From Deltaproteobacteria bacterium (GTDB taxonomy: Bacteria; Myxococcota; UBA727; VGSZ01): a stretch of 64,000 bases of DNA. The stretch lies in assembly GCA_016177705.1 (NCBI GenBank), contig JACOUT010000002.1, positions 620,245-684,244 on the forward strand. The letters are read 5' to 3'. The translations under genes were made by a program, and so were the position numbers. Positions 56,545 to 64,000 of the stretch are shown here, piece by piece (position 1 is the stretch's first letter; each line of letters starts with the position of its first letter). The notes below the pieces were generated by a model. That model was not told the DNA's origin. It searched no databases and saw nothing but the letters and a program-made list of their open reading frames with translations.

Positions 56545-57246
56545 CTACTCGGAGGCAACGATGGCGAGCCCGGCGAGCCCGCCACCGGTAGCGGCGCCGG
56601 CGACGCCGCCGAGCCCCCCGCCGAGGATTGCGCCGCCAACGCCGAGCAGGGCGACCACTTCGTTGTCCCAGCGAGCACCGTTTGCGCTGGCGAACGCGAT
56701 GCCGGTGAGGAGGCCCGCGGTGCCGCAAGCGACGGCGCCGACGAGGACTCCTATCGGTGTGGCAATCGCCGCGGCCGCACCACCGAGCGCCGCGAGTGGA
56801 GCTTCGCCAAACAACGCCAGCGCGGCGAAGGCACCGAGCGCAGCGCCCAACAACGGCATGGCGACGAGCAGCACCGGCGTCGCGAGCTGCGCAAGCGACA
56901 CGACCCCGAGGGTCCAGCCGCTCGCCGAGGCGTCCAACATCCACGATTGCACCACCAGCAAGCCGAACGCGGTGCCGACGCCGCCAACCACGCCCAAGCC
57001 AAGACCGGCAGTCGCGCCCACGGCGCCCGCGAGTGGCGCAAACACGCTCATGTCCATCGAGGCGAGCACGGTTTCCGGCGCCGGGTACGGTGCGACCACG
57101 GCCTCCTCGACCGCGAGCGGCGATGCCCCCACTTCTGAAGTGGCGGGCGCCGCGCGCGCCTCCTCCGCGCGCGCGGCGCCGGACGCGAAGCAGAGCAGCA
57201 CGAGAACGGTGGTCGAAGCGACGGCGCGGCGGGTGACGGGGATCAT
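56545..57246 (-). CDS. Glycine-zipper exported membrane protein, paralogue C
   Basis: A 233-residue paralogue, the most divergent of the three: signal MIPVTRRAVASTTVLVLLCFASGAARA, then VFAPLAGAVGATAGLGLGVVGGVG, LLVAMPLLGAALGAFAALALFG and GVGGAILGGGLGGVAGAATGGGLAG. The conserved position of each zipper shows common descent. CAGGAGAAGAG precedes the ATG. The 200-bp gap to paralogue B holds that gene's promoter region. The vWA gene at 57483 is divergent. Confidence 0.82.
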   Translation of the reverse strand: MIPVTRRAVASTTVLVLLCFASGAARAEEARAAPATSEVGASPLAVEEAVVAPYPAPETVLASMDMSVFAPLAGAVGATAGLGLGVVGGVGTAFGLLVVQSWMLDASASGWTLGVVSLAQLATPVLLVAMPLLGAALGAFAALALFGEAPLAALGGAAAAIATPIGVLVGAVACGTAGLLTGIAFASANGARWDNEVVALLGVGGAILGGGLGGVAGAATGGGLAGLAIVASE

Positions 57247-57367
57247 GGGCTCTTCTCCTGCGCCTCCTGCGACGCGCAGACCGATGTGCAGCACGCGTGC
57301 CGGGGACGCGCCAAGCCTTGCGCGGGCCGAGCACGGGTGGCGCTCGTGTGGCCCAGGCGCGGTCGAC

Positions 57368-57391
57368 GTGAGCGCGGCCACGTGGCCACAC
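57368..57391. promoter_or_regulatory. Duplicated upstream box with GGCCACGTGGCC palindrome (paralogue C)
   Basis: This block is identical over 24 bp to 56464-56487, at the same distance from its gene. It lies in the 236-bp divergent region before the VIT/vWA gene, so it could act in both directions. Confidence 0.55.
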
Positions 57392-57482
57392 TGGGCCTTG
57401 CGGGACTCGCGTGTGGGCTCGATCGCCGGCGCCGGCAGATCTGCACTAGCCTTCGCCCGTTCCAAGGCCCCGAGGTGTCCCC

Positions 57483-59873
57483 ATGCGTCGCGCGTTCTCC
57501 GGCAGACTGCTCCCCGTCCTGCTCACCAGCCTGCTCGCCCTCGCCGCGTCCGAACGCGCCGCGGCCATCGGCCTGCTGGTGCCGACCGACCCCTCCGTCG
57601 GGCCCTTGCAGCTCGTGTCACACCGCGTCGAGGCCAAGGTGGTGGAGCGCGGCGCGGTCACCACGGTGACGCAGGAGTTCCAGAACAACACCGACCGCCA
57701 GCTCGAGGCGACCTACCTGTTCCCCTTGCCCAAGGGCGCGGCCATCGACGAGTTCGCGCTGTGGATGAACGGCAAGCGCGAGACCGGCAAGGTGATGGAG
57801 CGTGCTCGGGCGCGCGCCATCTACGAGAGCATCGTGCGGCGCGCGCGCGACCCTGGCCTGATCGAGTACGTCGACGCCGAGATGTTCGAGGCGCGCGTCT
57901 TCCCGATCCCGCCGCGCGGCAAGCAGAAGATCGAGCTCAAGTACTCGCACGTGGTCGACTACGAGGGCGGCCTGGCGCGCTACGTCTACCCGATGAAGAC
58001 CGACCAGCGCGCCACGCAGACGCTGCAGGACTTCACCTTGACGGTGCGCATCGAGAGCCGCGCCGCCATCAAGAACTTCTACTCGCCGACCCACAAGATG
58101 GCGACCAACGTGCGCGGCAAGGGCGCGGTCGCGTCCATCGAGAAGAACGCCTTCTCGCTCGCCGATGACTTGTCGCTCTACTGGCAGGTCAACGACGAGG
58201 ACGTCGGCGTCTCGGTGCTCTCGTATCAAGAGGGCGACGAGCCCGGCTACTTCATGCTGCTGGCGAGCCCCAAGGACGGCTTCCGCGACAACGAGATCAT
58301 CGGCAAGCGCGTCGCCTTCGTGGTCGACACCTCGGGCTCGATGGAGGGCGAGAAGATGGAGGCGACCAAGCGCGCGCTCGATCAGTGCCTGAGCAAGCTC
58401 GGCGAAGACGACCTGTTCTCCATCGTCACCTTCGGCGGCTACGCCGAGGCCTGGAAGGACAAGATGGTGTCGGCGAGCAAGGCCAACATCGAGGCGGCGC
58501 GCGCGCACGTGAGGAAGCTCGAGCCGCTCGGCGGCACCAACATCGACGAGGCGCTGCGCCTCGGCTTCTCGACCGCGAGCGGCTCCGACAAGGCGCCGCT
58601 GATGATGGTGTTCATGACCGACGGCCGCCCCACCGTCGGCGACACCGACGTGCAGCACCTGTTGGCGCTGGCCGACAAGGAGCGCGGCGCCAGGTCCGCG
58701 CGCCTGTTCGTGCTCGGCGTCGGCGAGGACTTGAACGCGGTGCTGCTCGACAAGATGAGCTCGGCCAACGGCGGCAGCGCGCTCTACCTGAAGGGCAGCG
58801 CGGCGCTCGAGCCCGAGGTGGCGGCCTTCTACGAGAAGATCTCGCACCCGGTGCTCGCCGACCTCAAGCTCGACATCAGCGGCGTCACGACGTACGGCGC
58901 GCACCCGCGCGCGCTCGGCGACCTGTTCAAGGGCCAGCAGCTCGTGGTGGTCGGCCGTTACCGCAACCCCGGCAAGGCGCGCATCAAGCTCGCCGGCACC
59001 ACGCCCAAGGGCACGCGCGCCTTCGAGCTCGACGCGACGTTCCTCGGCAACTCGACCGAGCACGCCTTCATCCCGCGCATCTGGGCGCAGCGGCAGGTGG
59101 GCATGTTGCTCGACGAGATCCGCGTCAAGGGCGAGAGCCCCGGCCTGGTCGCAGAGGTGACGCAGCTCGCCACCCGCTTCGGCATCGTCACCCCCTACAC
59201 GAGCTACCTGGTGCTCGAGCCGGGCATGGACGCGCCGCCGCCGGTAACGCGCCGCACGATGATCGACTTCGAGGACGACGAGATCCGGGGCGACCTGGTG
59301 CGCCCCGACGCCTCGCCCGCATCGCCGCGCGCCGAGGCGCCGGCTGAGAGCCGCGACGGCTTCGGCATCTTCGACGGGATCTTCGGAGGTGCGGACAAGA
59401 AGGGCGGCCGCGGCGGCAGCGCTCCTGCGACCGGCGCTTCGCCGCCGCCCGCAGCGCCCCCCAAGCCGGCCGACATCGAGAAGGCCAAGAAGGACGCGCG
59501 CGAGCGCTTCAAGAACGCCGAGGGCGAGAGCGCGGTCAGCGCCGCCAAGGAGCTCGGCGCGCTCAAGACCTCGACGACGGTGGACGGCAAGCGCGTCGCC
59601 ACCACCGTGCTGTCCGCGCTCGGCCGCGCCTTCACGTTCAACGGCGGGTACTACGTCGATGAGCGCTGCAAGCCGGCCGACAAGACGCTCGAGGTCAAGG
59701 CGTTCTCGGATGCGTACTTCAAGGCGCTCAAGCTCCGCCCCGACCTGAAGGCCGCGCTCGCGCTCGGCGAGCAGGTCAAGGTCAGCGTCGGCGCCGGCCG
59801 CACGCTGGTGGTGTCCACCAAGGGGCCCGACAAGGTCGACGAGAGTGTGCTGACGACGTTCCTCAAGAAGTGA
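57483..59873 (+). CDS. VIT and von Willebrand A domain exported protein
   Basis: A 796-residue protein with signal peptide (LLPVLLTSLLALAASERAAA). A VIT domain (about 33-165: HRVEAKVVERGAVTTVTQEFQNNTDRQLEATYLFPLP) precedes a vWA domain (about 278-450) with MIDAS DTSGSMEGEK and later acidic/Thr ligands (GGTNIDE, MTDGRPT). The tail has a Gly/Pro-rich linker and a charged helical end. The plan resembles inter-alpha-trypsin-inhibitor heavy chains and bacterial homologues that bind matrix or surface partners through a metal site. It converges with pgk, with 21 bp between. Confidence 0.9.
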   Translation: MRRAFSGRLLPVLLTSLLALAASERAAAIGLLVPTDPSVGPLQLVSHRVEAKVVERGAVTTVTQEFQNNTDRQLEATYLFPLPKGAAIDEFALWMNGKRETGKVMERARARAIYESIVRRARDPGLIEYVDAEMFEARVFPIPPRGKQKIELKYSHVVDYEGGLARYVYPMKTDQRATQTLQDFTLTVRIESRAAIKNFYSPTHKMATNVRGKGAVASIEKNAFSLADDLSLYWQVNDEDVGVSVLSYQEGDEPGYFMLLASPKDGFRDNEIIGKRVAFVVDTSGSMEGEKMEATKRALDQCLSKLGEDDLFSIVTFGGYAEAWKDKMVSASKANIEAARAHVRKLEPLGGTNIDEALRLGFSTASGSDKAPLMMVFMTDGRPTVGDTDVQHLLALADKERGARSARLFVLGVGEDLNAVLLDKMSSANGGSALYLKGSAALEPEVAAFYEKISHPVLADLKLDISGVTTYGAHPRALGDLFKGQQLVVVGRYRNPGKARIKLAGTTPKGTRAFELDATFLGNSTEHAFIPRIWAQRQVGMLLDEIRVKGESPGLVAEVTQLATRFGIVTPYTSYLVLEPGMDAPPPVTRRTMIDFEDDEIRGDLVRPDASPASPRAEAPAESRDGFGIFDGIFGGADKKGGRGGSAPATGASPPPAAPPKPADIEKAKKDARERFKNAEGESAVSAAKELGALKTSTTVDGKRVATTVLSALGRAFTFNGGYYVDERCKPADKTLEVKAFSDAYFKALKLRPDLKAALALGEQVKVSVGAGRTLVVSTKGPDKVDESVLTTFLKK

Positions 59874-59894
59874 CCGCCGCGTCGACGGGCGGGC

Positions 59895-61079
<1,185 letters not shown>

Positions 61080-61106
61080 GATGATGCTCCAGGAGGGGAG
61101 GGAATT

Positions 61107-61439
61107 GGGGCTTGTCGTATTGCCTTGGTGTGGCGATCGCTGCTCTCGCGAGAGCCGAGGACCGTGCCGTTGACACCGCCCCCACCCCTGCCCCTCCCCT
61201 GCGGGGAGGGCCGTGCAGAGATGAGCGGCCTTGACGACGATGGCGATGCGTGTCGCAGCGCCGAGCCCGGCACGACCCTCCCCGCAGGGGAGGGATGCAG
61301 GGTGGGGGCGGTCGTGGCTGGCAGGGGCGTCGTCGTTGGCACGCACCCGCCGACTTCGCACGCCGTCGTCGCAACAAGGCACCGCCGCCTGCTCTCGCGA
61401 GAGCAGCGACCTCGACACGAAGGAGCGACGACAAGCCCC
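61107..61439. repeat. Fold-back repeat element, copy 2, inside the gap-pgk operon
   Basis: The second copy (333 bp) has ends GGGGCTTGTCG and CGACAAGCCCC, the same palindrome CTGCTCTCGCGAGAGCAG at 61389-61406, an imperfect copy at 61140-61157, and the same C/G boxes. Relative to copy 1 it is inverted, judged by the flanking purine tract (here pyrimidine-rich at about 61441-61466). It fills most of the 426 bp between gap and pgk. No gene is seen in it. Confidence 0.82.
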
Positions 61440-61505
61440 ATGTTCTTCTCTTCTTCCTCGTCTCAGCGCTCCGCGGCGCTCGTCGTCACTCCCGCGAGCG
61501 GCAGC

Positions 61506-62528
61506 TCAACAGGCCTTGGCCATCATCTGCATGATGTCCATGGCGCGGTTGGTGAAGCCCCACTCGTTGTCGTACCAGGCCAGGATCTTGACGAAGCTGC
61601 CGTTCAGCACCGAGGTGGACGGGCCGTCGACGTAGCTCGACTCGAGCGTGCCCATGAAGTCCATGCTGACCAGCTCCTCGTCGGTGTAGCCCATCACGCC
61701 CTTGAGCGGGCCGTTGGCCGCCTCCTTGAGCTTGGCGTTGATCTCCTCGGCGGAGGTCTTCTTCGAGAGCGTGGCCGTCAGGTCGATGAGCGACACGTCG
61801 GGCGTGGGCACGCGTACCGAGCAGCCGTCGAACTTGCCTTTCAGCTCGGGCAGCACGAGCGCGACCGCCTGGGCCGCGCCCGTCGACGTCGGGATCATGT
61901 TGAGCGCGGCCGCGCGCGCACGCCGCAGGTCCTTGTGAGGCAGGTCGAGGATGCGCTGGTCGTTGGTGTAGCTGTGGATGGTGGTGACGAAGGCCTGCTC
62001 GATGCCGAAGTTGTCGAGCAGCACCTTGGCGACCGGCGCCAGGCAGTTGGTGGTGCACGACGCCGTCGACACCGTCTTCATCTCGGGCTTGAACAGGTGG
62101 TGATTGAGGCCGTAGCAGATGGTGGCGTCGGGCGGCGCGCCCTTGTACGGCGCCGACAGCAGCACCTTCTTGGCGCCGCCGGCGATGTGCTTGTGCAGGT
62201 CGTCGTTGGAGGTGAACACGCCGGACGACTCGAACACCACGTCGACCTCGTGGGTCTTCCACGGCAGCTTGCTCGGGTCCTTCTCGGCGTAGATCTTGAT
62301 GGGCTTGCCGTCGACGACGATGGCGTCCTTCTCGACCTTGACCTCACCGTCGAAGCGGCGGTGCACCGAGTCGTACTTGAGCAGGTGGGCGAGCGTGGGC
62401 GCGTCGGTCAGGTCGTTGATCGCCACCACCTCGAGGTCGTGCAGGCCCTTCTTGGCGCGCTCCTTGAGGATGCGGAAAAACACGCGGCCGATGCGTCCGA
62501 AACCGTTGATCGCGATGCGCTTCGCCAT
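61506..62528 (-). CDS. gap: Glyceraldehyde-3-phosphate dehydrogenase, type I
   Basis: A 340-residue NAD-linked enzyme. NAD-binding INGFGRIGRVFFRIL, catalytic Cys in STASCTTNCLAPVAK, catalytic His within TTIHSYTNDQ, and WYDNEWGFTNR are all present. The ribosome binding site AAGGAG is about 8 nt before the ATG. The best promoter of the window (TTGACC/TATGGT, 62571-62598) lies just upstream, so gap and probably pgk are transcribed from it. Confidence 0.97.
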   Translation of the reverse strand: MAKRIAINGFGRIGRVFFRILKERAKKGLHDLEVVAINDLTDAPTLAHLLKYDSVHRRFDGEVKVEKDAIVVDGKPIKIYAEKDPSKLPWKTHEVDVVFESSGVFTSNDDLHKHIAGGAKKVLLSAPYKGAPPDATICYGLNHHLFKPEMKTVSTASCTTNCLAPVAKVLLDNFGIEQAFVTTIHSYTNDQRILDLPHKDLRRARAAALNMIPTSTGAAQAVALVLPELKGKFDGCSVRVPTPDVSLIDLTATLSKKTSAEEINAKLKEAANGPLKGVMGYTDEELVSMDFMGTLESSYVDGPSTSVLNGSFVKILAWYDNEWGFTNRAMDIMQMMAKAC

Positions 62529-62570
62529 GATGATCTCCTTGGTCGGCGACGATGTGCCGAAGACGCGGCG

Positions 62571-62598
62571 ACCATAGGAAGAAGCAGCCGACGGTCAA
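62571..62598 (-). promoter_or_regulatory. Sigma-70-like promoter of gap
   Basis: On the minus strand TTGACC (62593-62598) and TATGGT (62571-62576) are separated by 16 bp, 40-odd bp before ATG 62528. The -35 overlaps the stop codon of the upstream gene. Unlike most genes here, gap has a leader and a ribosome binding site. Confidence 0.6.
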
Positions 62599-63731
62599 TA
62601 CCGCATGGCGAGCGCAGAGCCTGCGGCATCTGACGGCGCGGTGCGCGGCGCGTCCGACGCTGCGGCGCGCCCCTGGTCGCGCGCGCCGGTCGGATCGGCG
62701 GGCTCGACGATGCCGGGGAAGCCGCCGCCCCGATCGCCCGGCTGCTTCTCGACGGACATCAGGTGATAGAGCACGACAGGCGCGACCACCGCCGTCGTCG
62801 CCCCGCAGCACCCTGCAACGCCCGAGAGCCACACCGCCCATTGGGGCATCGAGAGGTTGCCGTTCTGCAGCGTCGGAGGCGCGACCGTCCTGACGGTCGC
62901 GACCGCCAGCCCGCTGAGGGCGAGCACACCGACCGCGGCTGCGGCCGGGATCAAGAGCGCCGAGCGCGTCTTGCCGAGACCATCGCCCGCCCACACCTCG
63001 GCGATGGCGATGGCCGGGCCGATGATGAGTGCCGAGACGAACGCCGAGATGAACGGGCCGGCCACCGGGACCAGGCCTGCAAGGCAGGCGAACGGCAAGG
63101 AGACGCAGCAGCCGCCGACGCACGCGCCCAAGCCCGCGGCCGTCTGGATCGCGGCCACCGGCATCGTGTCCATGCCGTGGATCGGCTCCGGCTCCTCTGG
63201 CTTGGGCGCCGGCGCGGGCGGCGGCTTGGCCGTGGGCGGAGGAACGGCCGGCGCGAGCGGCGCCACCGCTGACGGAGGTGGGGCGGCGGGCGGCGTCACC
63301 GGCGGCGGCGTCACCGACGGCGGCGTCACCGGCGGCGGCGCCACCGGCGGCGGCGCGGTGCTCGGCGGGGTCGGCGGCGGCGACGTCGGCACGGCAGGCG
63401 GCGGCGGTGGCGCCGCGGCCAGCGCGCGCTCCTCGTCGAGCAGGTTCTCCGCCTCAGCGCGGTTCGGCGCGTTTGGCATGGCGCGCAGGTAGCGCTCGAG
63501 CGCGGATACCGCCTTGCCGTGGTCTTTCAGCGCGCGGTGGCAGAGCGCGATGTTGAACAGGAAGCCCGGCAAGGGCTTTCGCGCGTAGGCACCCTCGAAG
63601 TTGGCGAGCGCCTCGGGCGTGCGCCCGGCCTCGAACGCCTCCTTGCCCTTGGCGTAGAGGGCGCGGGCCTCGGCGGTGGCCGCGTCGTCGCCAGCGGCGG
63701 TAGCGAGCAGGAGCACGAGCAACAGCGACAT
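62595..63731 (-). CDS. TPR protein with proline-rich linker and membrane domain
   Basis: A 378-residue protein: signal peptide (LLLVLLLATAAG), two TPR-like repeats (ARALYAKGKEAFEAGRTPEALANFE, FNIALCHRALKDHGKAVSALERYL), a Pro/Ala/Val/Thr linker (about 108-195), then four hydrophobic segments (CVGGCCVSLPFACLAGLVPVAGPF, SALIIGPAIAIAEVW, LLIPAAAAVGVLALSGLAVAT, AVWLSGVAGCCGATTAVVAPVV). The TPR part is like many myxobacterial exported TPR proteins; joining it to a polytopic domain is less usual. The next gene upstream ends 9 bp away and has a similar composition, so they form an operon. Confidence 0.8.
   Translation of the reverse strand: MSLLLVLLLATAAGDDAATAEARALYAKGKEAFEAGRTPEALANFEGAYARKPLPGFLFNIALCHRALKDHGKAVSALERYLRAMPNAPNRAEAENLLDEERALAAAPPPPPAVPTSPPPTPPSTAPPPVAPPPVTPPSVTPPPVTPPAAPPPSAVAPLAPAVPPPTAKPPPAPAPKPEEPEPIHGMDTMPVAAIQTAAGLGACVGGCCVSLPFACLAGLVPVAGPFISAFVSALIIGPAIAIAEVWAGDGLGKTRSALLIPAAAAVGVLALSGLAVATVRTVAPPTLQNGNLSMPQWAVWLSGVAGCCGATTAVVAPVVLYHLMSVEKQPGDRGGGFPGIVEPADPTGARDQGRAAASDAPRTAPSDAAGSALAMRY
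63289..63360 (-). repeat. 15-bp tandem repeat in the proline linker
   Basis: About five units of GGCGGCGTCACC plus GGC or GAC (plus-strand view), coding for PVTPP-type repeats. Length changes would keep the frame. Confidence 0.75.
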
Positions 63732-63740
63732 GGTGGTGGC

Positions 63741-64000
63741 TCAGCCGAAGGGGTCGACGAGCGTATCCTTTTTCGGCGGCGGCTTGTCGTCCGGCTTGGG
63801 CGGCGGCTTGACGGCGGGCTTCTTTGCCGCGGGCGGCTTGGTGGCGGGCTTCTTCGGCGCCGGCTTCTTGACGACCGGCGCAGGTGGCGGTGCCGCCGCG
63901 GCGCCGGGCGGCGGCTCGGCGGGCGGCGGAGCAGCGGTGGGCGGCTCGGCCGGCGGCTGGACAGTAGGCGGCGGCTCGGCCGGCGGCGGCTCGGCCGGCG
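63741..64000 (-). CDS. Proline/alanine/lysine-rich C-terminal end of a protein (partial, cut by window end)
   Basis: The last 86 codons of a gene entering from the right edge. The visible part is disordered: PPAEPP repeats, then a basic stretch (VVKKPAPKKPATKPPAAKKP) and end DDKPPPKKDTLVDPFG. Such tails occur on myxobacterial kinases, TPR and secretin-associated proteins; none can be chosen. It precedes the TPR/membrane gene by 9 bp on the same strand. Confidence 0.7.
   Translation of the reverse strand, partial: PAEPPPAEPPPTVQPPAEPPTAAPPPAEPPPGAAAAPPPAPVVKKPAPKKPATKPPAAKKPAVKPPPKPDDKPPPKKDTLVDPFG

Noticed and set aside
59874..59894. Terminator hairpin between the vWA and pgk genes
   Set aside because: CCGCC/GGCGG can pair but there is no T-tract and the stem is only five bases; such stems are common at this GC content.

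Overview
The window looks like chromosomal DNA from a very GC-rich (about 70% by eye), predator-type bacterium of the Myxococcota or a close 'deltaproteobacterial' relative. Support comes from tandem Myxococcus-type cysteine-rich repeats (CGNG...CDDGN...DGDGCD), an MglA-type small GTPase, an HRD-type Ser/Thr kinase with a C-terminal membrane anchor, many lipoproteins, IPT/TIG, kelch-like and C-type-lectin-like surface proteins, and giant TPR proteins. I found no rRNA, tRNA, CRISPR array, integrase or transposase. The organism assignment is inference from gene content only.

Layout. 1-2.9 kb (minus): MacA/MacB-type efflux ATPase and adaptor, then a YafK-type L,D-transpeptidase. 3.0-3.3 kb: a fold-back repeat with a second copy at 61.1-61.4 kb. 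3.4-8.5 kb: PHP-type lipoprotein, orphan chemoreceptor, VanX-type dipeptidase, threonine aldolase. 8.6-15.2 kb: lipoprotein, hotdog protein, OPT transporter, Ser/Thr kinase, Cys-rich repeat membrane protein with a coupled small lipoprotein. 15.3-20.9 kb: an unusual block with a pyruvate-kinase fusion, an orphan protein sharing a motif with the fusion's N-terminus, a CYTH triphosphatase and a Ppx/GppA phosphatase. 20.9-24.4 kb: POT and OPT peptide transporters. 24.4-29.3 kb (minus): outer-membrane barrel and a 1339-residue IPT lipoprotein. 29.4-32.6 kb (minus): MNT-HEPN pair, then a PTP-like phytase and two orphan genes. 32.7-35.0 kb (minus): YbjN-like, PspA and PfkA operon. 35.2-38.8 kb (plus): extended MglA-like GTPase coupled to a PocR histidine kinase, then an acyltransferase. 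38.7-39.7 kb: an inserted cassette flanked by a long imperfect direct repeat. 39.7-47.3 kb: ABC-F ATPase and an 1891-residue TPR protein. 47.3-53.2 kb: carboxypeptidase-regulatory-like lipoprotein, glycerate kinase, a GntR/radical-SAM pair, and a lectin-like protein with a Gly-Glu hexanucleotide tract. 53.3-57.2 kb: membrane protein, sigma-factor remnant, three paralogous glycine-zipper proteins. 57.5-64 kb: VIT/vWA protein, gap-pgk operon, and two Pro-rich TPR/membrane genes, the last cut by the window end.

Shared themes. Central carbon genes are scattered (pfkA, gap-pgk, glycerate kinase, the pyruvate kinase-like fusion). Several genes act on phosphate-rich small molecules (CYTH, Ppx/GppA, phytase). 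Much of the rest builds or decorates the envelope. Many genes have a TANNNT-like hexamer only 6-10 nt from the start codon and no obvious ribosome binding site, which suggests widespread leaderless transcription and helped choose several starts.
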